Assembly (NCBI GenBank): GCA_025998675.1
Contig: AP024673.1
Coordinates: 1,205,221-1,269,220, forward strand
Direction of reading: 5' to 3'
From: Fimbriimonadales bacterium
Lineage (GTDB): Bacteria; Armatimonadota; Fimbriimonadia; Fimbriimonadales; GBS-DC
Length of the DNA: 64,000 bases
Shown here: positions 16,894 to 24,751 of the stretch, in pieces
Layout: every line of letters begins with the position of its first letter
How positions within the stretch are numbered: position 1 is the stretch's first letter
Translations under genes and position numbers: made by a program
The notes under the pieces: generated by a model
What the model was told of the DNA's origin: nothing
What the model saw: the letters and a program-made list of their open reading frames with translations, nothing else
The model's database searches: none

Positions 16894-17742
16894 ATGCGAT
16901 ACTGGAAACAAACTAATTTTGTACTACAATTGCAACATGTGCGTGAAGCGCTCTATTTTTGGAGTGCGGAAGCGGAGCTTCCGCATGCTGAAGCTGACGC
17001 TTCAGCACTCCAAAAGGCACGCACAGGTGCTCGTGCGGATGCGAGTTTCACCCAAAGCCGATTGCGACGCAGCTTGATAGCGGTTGGATTGTCGCTCGTG
17101 GCTACTTTTCTCAGCGGCGTTGCGCAGGAGGGTTCGGGCGGCTGCCCTGCCTGCGTCGTGATACAGTCGCAACAGCGCAGTGATGTGGAAGTCGGCTTTG
17201 CGGAGCTGACCGTGCCGAAAGGGCAACTGAGCTGGTTCACCATCGGCTCGCCCGCGTCGGACGAGAACCGATTCCGTAGCTTTATCAAGACGGGCGTCAC
17301 CGATCGGTTCGATCTGGGCGTCGGCTACTCGCAATATGGCGAGCGCACCACCCTGCAGATGACCTACCAGCTCACCCGGCAGGGCGACCGCGCGCCCGTG
17401 AGCCTGCTGACGGGCTACGGCTTCTCGTCGACCTACCGCCAGAGTCAGGAGGGGTTCTACCTGATGGGCGTGCGCACGGAGGGCAACCTCTCGGTGATGG
17501 GCGGCTGGCAGCGGCTGCGCAACGGGCGCGACATCGGCTTCATCGCCGCCAACTATCGGCTGGATCGGGACACCTCGCTGATGTTCTACTCCCATCAGGG
17601 CGTGATGCCCGGCGAGCCGACGCTCTATAACCTCGCGCTGGTGCGCCGCTTCGGGGACTGGAATCTGGGCGTCTGGTGGTTCCACCCGACCGCCGAGAGC
17701 GATGTGGGCGTCTCGGTCTCGCGCAGCTTCACGCTGCAATAA
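16894..17742 (+). CDS. Outer-membrane beta-barrel-like protein with repeat-derived N-terminal segment
   Basis: A 282-residue open frame. From about residue 57 it shows a signal peptide (LRRSLIAVGLSLVATFLSG), then alternating beta-strand sequence with Gly/aromatic turns (FDLGVGYSQYG, SLLTGYGFSSTY, GGWQRLRNGRDIGFIAANY). It ends SVSRSFTLQ with an aliphatic/aromatic strand, typical of outer-membrane barrels. The first 56 residues include a family-B palindromic repeat (16957-17015). The ATG at 16894 has a good AGGAGG site, but a TTG at 17062, directly before the signal peptide, may be the true start. Function unknown. Confidence 0.7.
   Translation: MRYWKQTNFVLQLQHVREALYFWSAEAELPHAEADASALQKARTGARADASFTQSRLRRSLIAVGLSLVATFLSGVAQEGSGGCPACVVIQSQQRSDVEVGFAELTVPKGQLSWFTIGSPASDENRFRSFIKTGVTDRFDLGVGYSQYGERTTLQMTYQLTRQGDRAPVSLLTGYGFSSTYRQSQEGFYLMGVRTEGNLSVMGGWQRLRNGRDIGFIAANYRLDRDTSLMFYSHQGVMPGEPTLYNLALVRRFGDWNLGVWWFHPTAESDVGVSVSRSFTLQ
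16957..17015 (+). repeat. Palindromic repeat family B, copy B1, inside an open reading frame
   Basis: A 59-bp element with perfect 11-bp outer arms (TTTTGGAGTGC at 16957-16967, GCACTCCAAAA at 17005-17015). They enclose two hairpins: GGAAGC-GGA-GCTTCC (16968-16982) and TGAAGC-TGAC-GCTTCA (16989-17004). It is nearly identical, in reverse orientation, to the copy at 59898-59955. Confidence 0.9.
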
Positions 17743-17765
17743 ACGGTTCACCCTACTGAAGTAGC

Positions 17766-17797
17766 GGCAGGTTCCCCTGAATGCTGGGGAACCTGCC
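17766..17797. terminator. Bidirectional hairpin between convergent genes
   Basis: Perfect 12-bp stem (GGCAGGTTCCCC at 17766-17777 and its complement at 17786-17797) with an 8-nt loop. It lies in the 58-nt gap between the barrel gene and the convergent isomerase. No long T-run follows, so termination strength is uncertain. Confidence 0.6.
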
Positions 17798-17800
17798 CGC

Positions 17801-18865
17801 TCAATTGACCTTCGCCAGCTCCGCCTTCAGGATGTTGATGTAATCGATGTTTTCAGGGTCGACGGCGTTGAGGAACGCCAGATAGAGGCTCACGAAGTCG
17901 CCGAAGTAGGTCAGGTGCATCAGCCGCTCCAGCTGCGAGGCGCCCTCGGCGGTGAGTTCGCGCCAGTCGGCGGCGTCGCCCACCAGGCGGCGCGTGACCT
18001 CGATGCGTGTGCGGATTTTCGCGCTCTCGTCGGGGTCGCGCAACACGACTACGCTCCAGTTGCCTGCCTGCTCGTGCGCCTTGACCCAGCCAAGGATTTC
18101 GTTGTGGTTCAGTTCGGGGAAGGTGTAGGCGAAGGCGTGCTGTTTGGCGTTCTCATTGATTTGCCCTTTCCAGCGCATGGCGACTGTCGCGCGCGCGCCG
18201 CCCGACCCGTATATCAGCGGGATGCGCCGATGGAGCGCCTGCGCGAGCTGTTTCGCGGGGTTCTGCGCGTAGGGGACGCTCATCTGCAGGGCGTCGCGCG
18301 TCTGGACAAGTCGCTGCATCGTCTGGCTGTAGGGCTGGCTGAGGTCTGGCAACAGTCCCAGCCGCTCGGCAAGGCGCATCAGGGGCACAAACAGGTAGCC
18401 CAGCGCAGTGCGCGGCGGCTGCCCGCCCGGCACCTGCAGGTGGAACACGCCGTCGGCGTCGGCGCGCTGTTTCAGTTCCCCGCCGCTGGAGACGGCAAGT
18501 ATCATCGCCTCGCGGGCGCGCGCCTGCGCATAACACGCCAGCGTCTCCTCCGTGTTGCCCGAATAGCTCACGGCAAACACCAGCGTATGCGCATCCACGC
18601 TGTTGGGCAGCTGATAGTCGCGAATCACCTGCACAGGCAGGGAACCGTACTCTTCGAACAGGGCGCGCAGGTAGTCGCCGCCGATGGCGGAGCCGCCCAT
18701 CCCGCACACCAGCACCTGACGCGGCGTTCGGGGCAGCTGGGGCAGCGGCGACTCGCTGGCAAGCTGCATCGCGCGCTCGCACTGGGCGGGAAAGTCCAGC
18801 GTGAGCGCCATCATCCCATGCGGATCCAGGCGCGTGAGCAGCCCGCTTTCATCCAGTGGGTGCAT
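17801..18865 (-). CDS. Bifunctional phosphoglucose/phosphomannose isomerase
   Basis: SIS-fold sugar isomerase of 354 residues that interconverts glucose-6-P or mannose-6-P with fructose-6-P. It carries VLVCGMGGSAIGGDYLRALF, the signature of the archaeal/bacterial PGI-PMI family. SYSGNTEETL and the C-terminal LNHNEILGW, holding the catalytic Glu/His region, follow. The ATG at 18865 is preferred to the in-frame GTG at 18880 because a GAGG site precedes it. It is the last gene of the rpsF-ssb-rpsR run. Confidence 0.92.
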   Translation of the reverse strand: MHPLDESGLLTRLDPHGMMALTLDFPAQCERAMQLASESPLPQLPRTPRQVLVCGMGGSAIGGDYLRALFEEYGSLPVQVIRDYQLPNSVDAHTLVFAVSYSGNTEETLACYAQARAREAMILAVSSGGELKQRADADGVFHLQVPGGQPPRTALGYLFVPLMRLAERLGLLPDLSQPYSQTMQRLVQTRDALQMSVPYAQNPAKQLAQALHRRIPLIYGSGGARATVAMRWKGQINENAKQHAFAYTFPELNHNEILGWVKAHEQAGNWSVVVLRDPDESAKIRTRIEVTRRLVGDAADWRELTAEGASQLERLMHLTYFGDFVSLYLAFLNAVDPENIDYINILKAELAKVN

Positions 18866-18876
18866 TGCGTTGTTCC

Positions 18877-19149
18877 TCACGGGGCGACATAGGGCAGCAA
18901 CGCCAGCTCGCGCGCGCGCTTAATCGCCATCGCAAGGCGGCGCTGGCACTTGGCGCACAGGCGCGTCTGACGGCGCGGGAGGATTTTGCCGCGCTCAGGC
19001 GTCGTGTAGCGGCGCAGAGTCGCCACATCCTTGTAGTCGAAGTAGGAGTCTTCGGGGCACACAGTTTTGGGGCGGCGACGCACCACGCGACGCTTTGCCT
19101 CGAACTCGTCGTCGGTCTTCTTCGTAATATCCAGGCGTTCTGTTGCCAT
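18877..19149 (-). CDS. rpsR: 30S ribosomal protein bS18
   Basis: Small-subunit protein that pairs with bS6 on 16S rRNA. About 90 residues, with [20 protein letters not shown] and a basic C-terminal helix ([20 protein letters not shown]), which define bS18. Two ATGs are adjacent; the second (19149) gives the better 6-nt spacing to GGAGG. It also has CPED and CAKC cysteines, so a zinc-binding form is possible. It follows ssb by 11 nt. Confidence 0.96.
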   Translation of the reverse strand: MATERLDITKKTDDEFEAKRRVVRRRPKTVCPEDSYFDYKDVATLRRYTTPERGKILPRRQTRLCAKCQRRLAMAIKRARELALLPYVAP

Positions 19150-19160
19150 CATTTACCTCC

Positions 19161-19646
19161 TTAGCGGAATGGGTCGTCCAGGTCTGGTTCGTAGTCGATG
19201 TCGTTGTAGTCCTCTGAGAGATCCGGCTCGTCGGCAGCGGGGGGCGCAGCCGCCGCAGGTCGCTGTGCGGTTCTCGAGGCGGCTTGGGGCGCAGGCGCCT
19301 CAGCAGGGGGCTCCGCATCGCCTTCGCGCGGGCGTTCCAGAAACCGCACTGTGTCCGCGACCACCTCATACGCCTTGCGACGATTGCCATCGCGATCGGT
19401 ATAGCTGCGCGTCTGCAGTCTGCCCTCCACCAGCACCAGCCGCCCTTTGGTCGTGTAGTTCGCGACGGTGTCCGCCAGCTGGCGAAACGCCACGACATCG
19501 AAATAGTCCACCTGCTCCTCTGCGCCAGGGCGCACCGGGCGATTGACCGCGATTGCAAAGCGCACCACAGAGACTCCGTCTGGCGTCGCCCGCAGCTCGG
19601 GGTCGCGCGTGAGCCGACCGACCAGTATGATGCGATTGTAGTTCAT
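19161..19646 (-). CDS. ssb: Single-stranded DNA-binding protein
   Basis: OB-fold protein of 161 residues that coats single-stranded DNA. The N-terminus MNYNRIILVGRLTRDPELR is diagnostic, followed by the OB fold (YFDVVAFRQLADTVANY). A low-complexity linker and an acidic tail ending DLDDPFR replace the common DDDIPF tip, so one extra residue follows the Phe. The ATG at 19646 has a GGGAGGG site. It is flanked by rpsF and rpsR, a conserved arrangement, but rplI is not here (it lies at 48.5 kb). Confidence 0.96.
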   Translation of the reverse strand: MNYNRIILVGRLTRDPELRATPDGVSVVRFAIAVNRPVRPGAEEQVDYFDVVAFRQLADTVANYTTKGRLVLVEGRLQTRSYTDRDGNRRKAYEVVADTVRFLERPREGDAEPPAEAPAPQAASRTAQRPAAAAPPAADEPDLSEDYNDIDYEPDLDDPFR

Positions 19647-19658
19647 AGCACCCTCCCC

Positions 19659-19976
19659 TTACGAGGATTTGGCGAACTCCTCCGGCTCCAGTCGGAAGGT
19701 GCGGTAGCGGATGACATCCTCGTTGATTTTGAGGATACGGTTCAGCTCTTCGGCTGCTTTCGGTTGCCCTTCGTAGCGGAACAGGAGGTAGACGCCCTCC
19801 TTGTGTTTCTTAATCTCGTATGCCAGTTTGCGCTTGTCCCACACGCGCGCGGTGTGAACCTTCGCGCCGAAGCTCTCCAGCACGGTGCGTGCGCGTTCGA
19901 TAATCGCTTCGACCTGCGCCTCGTCCAGCGCGGTCGGCACAATCGCCATCGTTTCGTAGTAGCGTGGATGCTCCAT
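19659..19976 (-). CDS. rpsF: 30S ribosomal protein bS6
   Basis: Small-subunit protein of 105 residues. RYYETMAIVPTALDEAQVEA and GKRKLAYEIKK-like central strands (WDKRKLAYEIKKHKEGVYLL) are typical, as is the end with IRYRTFRLE. Two adjacent ATGs exist; 19976 has the better spacing to GGAGG. A TATAAT box on the minus strand at 20055-20050 gives a structured leader of roughly 65 nt. Confidence 0.95.
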   Translation of the reverse strand: MEHPRYYETMAIVPTALDEAQVEAIIERARTVLESFGAKVHTARVWDKRKLAYEIKKHKEGVYLLFRYEGQPKAAEELNRILKINEDVIRYRTFRLEPEEFAKSS

Positions 19977-19979
19977 CAT

Positions 19980-20055
19980 TTACCCTCCTCTGGACCTTGT
20001 GAGTTTCGGGGCTTCGCGCGGCGAAGCCAGAAGGGTCCACAGCGCGCCTATTATA
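19980..20055 (-). promoter_or_regulatory. rpsF operon promoter and structured leader (possible S6:S18 autoregulatory element)
   Basis: The -10 box TATAAT (20055-20050) overlaps the end of the copper ATPase gene. The leader folds into an outer GGACC/GGTCC pairing around a strong hairpin (GGCTTCGC...GCGAAGCC), followed by CCGAAAC on its 3' side. rpsF leaders in many bacteria bind the S6:S18 dimer through an unpaired CCG beside a helix. The layout fits, but the match was judged by eye only. Confidence 0.5.
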
Positions 20056-22153
20056 CCCAACGCAACAATCTTAGTGCGTTCCCAACGACGGAGACGGAGC
20101 TGAGGCTCATCGCGAGCGCGGCGACCATCGGGTTCAGATAGCCCAGCGCCGCCAGCGGAATCCCCAGCGTGTTGTAGACGAACGCGAAAAAGAGGTTCTG
20201 ACGCACCACCCGATAGATGGCGTGCGACAGGCGCAGGGCGGCCAGCAGCGTGCGCAGGTCGCGGTTGAGCAGGATCAGGTCGGCGTTCTCGGCGGCGAGC
20301 TGGGTTCCTGTGGCGACGACGACGCCCAGATCGGCTTCGGCGAGCGCAGGCGCGTCATTAATCCCGTCCCCCACGAAGGCGACCTGCCTGCCCTCCGCGC
20401 GCAGGCGACGCACCAGCTCCGCCTTCTGCTGGGGGAGTTGCGCCGCGTACCACTCATCGACGCCCACGCGCTGCGCGAACGCCTCGACTGCCTCCGGACG
20501 ATCGCCCGAACAGAGTACGAGTCGCAATCCCGCCGTGCGCAGCGCATGCAGCGTCGCCTCCACTTCAGGGAGCGGCTCATCGGCGAACTCGAACGCGGCG
20601 ACCACGCGCTCCCCAAGCGCCAGCAGTACGGGCGCACGCCATGCCTTGTCCACCTCGACGCCCTGCTCCTGCAGAAAGCGCGGACTGCCCAGAATCAGTC
20701 GCTCTTCGCCGTGCGCTATCACGCCGCCGCCTGCGACGACCTGCGCCTGCGCGACAGCGGCAGGTTCAATCCCGCGCGCCTGCGCCGCCTCCAGAATCGC
20801 CTCTGCCAGCGGATGGCGCACGCTCTGCTCCAGCCCCGCCGCGAGGCGCAGCGCGTCGCTTTCGGAGACGCCGTCGGTGTGAATCGCCGTCAGGCGGGGC
20901 GCGCCCAGCGTGAGCGTGCCCGTCTTGTCCAGCACGAGCGTATCGATTCGGCGCACGCGCTCCAGCGCCTCGAAGCCGCGAATCAGCACACCCCCGCGCG
21001 CGGCGCGCGTCGCGCCCGTGAGCATCGCAATTGGCACTGCCAGCCCCACCGCGCACGGGCAGGCAATCACCAGCACGCTCACAGCAGGCACGAGCGCGGC
21101 GGCGAAACTGCCCGTCGCCGCCCACCAGCCCGCCAGCGTCAGCAGCGCAATCGCGACCACAATCGGCACGAACACCGCCGCGATGCGGTCTGCGAGGCGC
21201 TGGATGCTCGCCTTACGCGCCTGCGCCTGCGCGACCGCCTGCGCGACCTGCGCCAGCAGCGTCTGCTCGCCGACCGCCTGCGCCTGCACATGCAACACGC
21301 CGTCTGTCAGCAGCGCTCCCCCCAGCACCCGATCGCCCACCCCGCGCTCCTGCGGCAACGACTCGCCCGTGATTGCCGACTCGTCCACCCAGCCGCGCCC
21401 CTCCAGCGCCACACCATCCACTGGCATGCGATCCCCCGTGCGCACAAGCAGGCGATCGCCCACCTGCACCTGCGCGACGGGGATCGGACGGTACGCCTCG
21501 CCGTCCCAGCGCAGCACTTCACGGGGCAGCAGGCTCCACAGCGATTCCAGCGCGCGTTTCGCCTGCCCGCGCGCCCGCGCCTCCAGCGTGCGCCCCAGCA
21601 GCACCAGCGTAATAATCACAGCGGAGGTCTCGTAATAGAGATGATGCGCATGCCCCCCCAGCGTGAGTGCGAAACTGTAGAAAAACGCCGCCAGCGTGCC
21701 CAGCAGCACCAGCACTTCCATGTTCGCCGTGCCGTGTCGGAGCGCGCCCCACGCCGAACGGTACAGCGGCAACGCAACGCCGAACTGCACGGGCAGCGTC
21801 AGCGCGAGCAGGATCCAGCCCTGCGCGGGCAGTGGGCGCGGGAGGAACATACTCAGGACAACAATCGGCGCGGTCAGCGCGAGGCTCAACCACAATCGCC
21901 GCTGGAGCGCACGCGCAGGGTCCGTCTCTTCGGGAGGCGACTCGGTCAGGGGTTCCGCATCGTAGCCCGCTTTGCGAATGGCTTCGATGAGCGCATCCAC
22001 CGCCACAGGCTGCGCCGCTTCCACCGTCGCTGTCTCGGTCGCGAGGTCAACGGTCGCGGACTGCACCCCCGACGCGCGCGTCAACACCTTCTCCACACGG
22101 CGCACGCACGCCGCACAGGTCATACCCTTCACCCGAAGCCGTTGCGTGGGCAT
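20051..22153 (-). CDS. copA: Copper-translocating P1B-type ATPase (CopA-like)
   Basis: Exports Cu+ from the cytoplasm using ATP. The 700-residue protein has one N-terminal metal-binding domain (GMTCAACVRRVEKVL, CxxC). It has the actuator TGES loop, the CPC metal site (IACPCAVGLA), the phosphorylation site DKTGTLT, an HP motif (VRHPLAEAIL) and GDGINDAPAL. YN in FVYNTLGIPLAA and MSLSSVSVVGNALRL mark the Cu+ (IB-1) group. The reading CPCAVG in place of the usual CPCALG is a mild variant. A TATCCT box ends 8 nt before the ATG, suggesting a leaderless message. Confidence 0.94.
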   Translation of the reverse strand: MPTQRLRVKGMTCAACVRRVEKVLTRASGVQSATVDLATETATVEAAQPVAVDALIEAIRKAGYDAEPLTESPPEETDPARALQRRLWLSLALTAPIVVLSMFLPRPLPAQGWILLALTLPVQFGVALPLYRSAWGALRHGTANMEVLVLLGTLAAFFYSFALTLGGHAHHLYYETSAVIITLVLLGRTLEARARGQAKRALESLWSLLPREVLRWDGEAYRPIPVAQVQVGDRLLVRTGDRMPVDGVALEGRGWVDESAITGESLPQERGVGDRVLGGALLTDGVLHVQAQAVGEQTLLAQVAQAVAQAQARKASIQRLADRIAAVFVPIVVAIALLTLAGWWAATGSFAAALVPAVSVLVIACPCAVGLAVPIAMLTGATRAARGGVLIRGFEALERVRRIDTLVLDKTGTLTLGAPRLTAIHTDGVSESDALRLAAGLEQSVRHPLAEAILEAAQARGIEPAAVAQAQVVAGGGVIAHGEERLILGSPRFLQEQGVEVDKAWRAPVLLALGERVVAAFEFADEPLPEVEATLHALRTAGLRLVLCSGDRPEAVEAFAQRVGVDEWYAAQLPQQKAELVRRLRAEGRQVAFVGDGINDAPALAEADLGVVVATGTQLAAENADLILLNRDLRTLLAALRLSHAIYRVVRQNLFFAFVYNTLGIPLAALGYLNPMVAALAMSLSSVSVVGNALRLLRWV

Positions 22154-22194
22154 CGCGTATTAGGATACCCTGCTCAGGTATACTTCCCGCCGCA

Positions 22195-22740
22195 ATGCAC
22201 GACGGCTGGGCAGTGGTTCCGAGCGAGCGCGTGAGTTTCGAGCGTGAGCGCGGCGTGAGCGCGATACAGGTCTCGCGCGAGGCGACCTATCTGCTGGCGC
22301 GCGCCCCCGACACCAACCATCTCCCCCTGCAACGCCAGCGTATCCTGAACCTGATGCGCGAGGCGGAGATTCCCATCTTTCTGATTAAGCTGCAGCGCAA
22401 CGGTTTGAGCTTCGGGGTCGATTCGGATGTGGCGGCGCGCGCGCGCGAAACGCTGGAGGCGCACGGGTTCCGCGTGACGGTCAAGCCGCGCCGCGTGATG
22501 GTCTCCATCTTCGCCCAGAACATGCGCGAGCTGCACGGCGTGATTGCCCGCATCGCGGAGGTGCTGTACGAGTCGGGGGTCGCGATTGAGCAGCTGAGCG
22601 ACGCGCACAACCGTATCGCCTGTCTGATCGAAGCCGAGCGCGCCCCGCTGGTCGTGGAGCGGCTGTGCGAAGCGTTCGGGCTGTCGCCGCAGACCATCCA
22701 GAAATCGTCGCCCGTCGCGCTTGCGGTGGAGGAACCCTGA
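22195..22740 (+). CDS. ACT domain-containing protein
   Basis: A 181-residue protein that appears to hold two ACT-like modules: about residues 20-90 (GVSAIQVSREATYLLAR...IPIFLIKLQRNGLSF) and about 100-165 (VMVSIFAQNMRELHGVIARIAEVLYESGVAIEQLSDAHNRI). The second resembles the regulatory ACT pair of aspartate kinases, but no kinase domain is present. It may be a free-standing amino-acid sensor. A TATACT box at 22179-22184 lies 10 nt before the ATG, back to back with the copA promoter. The oxidoreductase gene follows immediately. Confidence 0.75.
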   Translation: MHDGWAVVPSERVSFERERGVSAIQVSREATYLLARAPDTNHLPLQRQRILNLMREAEIPIFLIKLQRNGLSFGVDSDVAARARETLEAHGFRVTVKPRRVMVSIFAQNMRELHGVIARIAEVLYESGVAIEQLSDAHNRIACLIEAERAPLVVERLCEAFGLSPQTIQKSSPVALAVEEP

Positions 22741-22741
22741 G

Positions 22742-23707
22742 ATGCCGATCCGACTCGCCGTTGCTGGTTTGACGCATGGACATGTGTGGGGCTTGCTGGA
22801 GCAGTGGGCAGCCCAGCCCGATGTGGAGCTGACCGCCGTCGCCGACGCGACCCCGCTTTTGGAGAACGCCCGCGCCCGATTCGCACGCGCCTACACCGAC
22901 TGGCAGGCGATGCTGGACGCCGAATCGCCCGATGTGGTGCTGGCGTGCGCCGACAACCGCACCAGCGCGGCGATTGCGATTGCGGCGATGGCGCGCGGCG
23001 CGCATGTGATGGTTGAAAAACCCATGGCGGCGGATGTCGCCGACGCCGAGCGGATGCTGCACACCGCCCGCGCGACCGACCGCCTGCTGATGATTAACTG
23101 GCCCACGCGCTGGAACCCCGCGATTCACGCGCTGCTGGAGCGCGCCCGCAACGGCGACTTCGGCGCGGTGTTCGAGTTCCGCTTCCGCGCGGGGCACGCG
23201 GGACCCCGCGAAATCGGCTGCGACCCGTACTTTGTGGAGTGGCTGTACGACGAGCATCGCAACGGCGCGGGCGCGCTGGCGGACTTCGCCTGCTACGGCG
23301 CGGCGATGAGCGCGTACCTGCTGGGCGAGCCGCTGCAGGCGCTGGGCGCACGGGGCAATCTCACCAAAGACTACCCCATCAGCGACGATAACGCCGTACT
23401 GATTGCCCGCTATCCGAAGGCGATTGCCGTCATCGAGGCGACATGGGCGCAAATCGGCACGGACGGCGCGCCGAACCCGATTGTGTACGGCACGGAGGCG
23501 ACAGCGGGCGTGGTGGACGGCAAGCTGCGCATCCATCGGCGCGGCGCGGAGCCGTTACTGGAGACGCCCCCGCCCCTGCCCGACGGCGCACGCAACGCGC
23601 CCGAATACTTCCTGAACTGCCTGCGCACAGGCGCGCGCCCCGAAGGCGTACTGAGTCCAGAAATCGCCTTTATCGCCCAGCAGATGGTGGAAGCGGTTAA
23701 GCAGTGA
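22742..23707 (+). CDS. Gfo/Idh/MocA family oxidoreductase
   Basis: NAD(P)-dependent sugar or cyclitol dehydrogenase-like protein of 321 residues. The N-terminal Rossmann start is atypical (RLAVAGLTHGHVWGLLEQW, with HGH in place of a classic GxGxxG). The family's EKP motif is present (HVMVEKPMAAD, about residue 95), followed by the C-terminal beta-sheet domain with a DFACYGAAM segment. The start is 1 nt after the ACT gene stop. The substrate cannot be told. Confidence 0.85.
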   Translation: MPIRLAVAGLTHGHVWGLLEQWAAQPDVELTAVADATPLLENARARFARAYTDWQAMLDAESPDVVLACADNRTSAAIAIAAMARGAHVMVEKPMAADVADAERMLHTARATDRLLMINWPTRWNPAIHALLERARNGDFGAVFEFRFRAGHAGPREIGCDPYFVEWLYDEHRNGAGALADFACYGAAMSAYLLGEPLQALGARGNLTKDYPISDDNAVLIARYPKAIAVIEATWAQIGTDGAPNPIVYGTEATAGVVDGKLRIHRRGAEPLLETPPPLPDGARNAPEYFLNCLRTGARPEGVLSPEIAFIAQQMVEAVKQ

Positions 23708-23794
23708 ACTCAAAACACGCGAAATCCCCAGCCTGATTTAACAAAATCTTAACAATTGCATGGGGTATACTCTGGGCAGGAGGTTCATACGATT

Positions 23795-24673
23795 ATGCGA
23801 CGACTTGGCTTTACGCTGATCGAGCTTCTGGTCGTAATTGCGATTATCGCGATCCTGGCAGCCATCCTGTTCCCTGTTTTTGCCCAGGCGCGCGAGAAGG
23901 CGCGACAGACCTCGTGTTTGAGCAACTGTAAGCAAATAGGACTTGGCATTACCATGTACCTTAATGACTGGGACGAAACTTTCCCCCGAAATGACGACTG
24001 TATCGCTCCGTCGCGCATCCCGTACCAGCCGAACGCTGTCGGATGCAGCGGTCCGTACGGACAGCGCGTCAACCATTACAAGTGGCAATACTGGATCTAT
24101 CCCTATGTGAAAAATATTCAAATCTTCTTCTGCCCCAGCCGCACCTTCGATCGCACCAACTGGGAGCAAAATGCGGAAATCTTCGATGGCGGCTACGCCC
24201 TGGCGCTGCACATCACGGGCGCGCTGAACACCTGGAACCGCACGGGGGCGAGCCAGCAGATTCGCAACTCATTCCTCGGCGGCACGATGGCGGGTGTGCA
24301 ACGCCCTGCGGAGACCATGATTTTGATGGAAGACCGCTTCCCGGCGACACGCCACTATGTCTTCGGTCAGCAGCCCATCCAGATTACCTACCCGATGGCG
24401 CATCGCCACCTGTGGGAGCAGTGGTTCTACCCCAACGGGCGCAGCCGACCAGTCAACAAGAATAACGCGCCGCACATGGACGGCTTGATTATCGTCTATG
24501 TGGACGGACATGCCAAGTGGATGAACGCCAACGAGTTCCTTGCCAAGAGCCCGACAGCTCAGGACTTCCAGCCCAGCCCGCTGAGCGCGTTCCCCGGCGG
24601 CATGGCATGGACAATCAACCAGCAGCCCACCTGGACAGGCGACTGGCCGCTGTGGGGGCTGTACGGCAACTAA
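23795..24673 (+). CDS. Type II pseudopilin / DUF1559-like protein
   Basis: A 292-residue protein with a class III prepilin leader: MRRLG followed by [20 protein letters not shown], cleaved after Gly by prepilin peptidase and methylated. The next stretch ([20 protein letters not shown]) is the hallmark of pseudopilin-like proteins abundant in Armatimonadota and Planctomycetota. The C-terminus carries the H[13 protein letters not shown] type motif. The ATG at 23795 has an AGGAGG site and a TATACT box at 23766-23771. A strong hairpin follows the stop. It probably functions at the cell surface. Confidence 0.9.
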   Translation: MRRLGFTLIELLVVIAIIAILAAILFPVFAQAREKARQTSCLSNCKQIGLGITMYLNDWDETFPRNDDCIAPSRIPYQPNAVGCSGPYGQRVNHYKWQYWIYPYVKNIQIFFCPSRTFDRTNWEQNAEIFDGGYALALHITGALNTWNRTGASQQIRNSFLGGTMAGVQRPAETMILMEDRFPATRHYVFGQQPIQITYPMAHRHLWEQWFYPNGRSRPVNKNNAPHMDGLIIVYVDGHAKWMNANEFLAKSPTAQDFQPSPLSAFPGGMAWTINQQPTWTGDWPLWGLYGN

Positions 24674-24696
24674 GTCGGAACGCACTATCGAGATGC

Positions 24697-24728
24697 GAAG
24701 CCCTCTCCTTGCTGCAGGAGAGGGCTTC
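24697..24728 (+). terminator. Hairpin terminator after the pseudopilin gene
   Basis: Perfect 13-bp stem (GAAGCCCTCTCCT at 24697-24709 and its complement at 24716-24728) with a 6-nt loop, lying 24 nt after the stop. The following TCTCTG run is only weakly T-rich. Confidence 0.65.
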
Positions 24729-24751
24729 TCTGTATCGAACCTACAGGCGGT

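Noticed and set aside
20222-22234. Plus-strand open frame of 670 codons
   Set aside because: It is antisense to the copper ATPase gene; the composition is Arg/Gln/His-rich with no motif.
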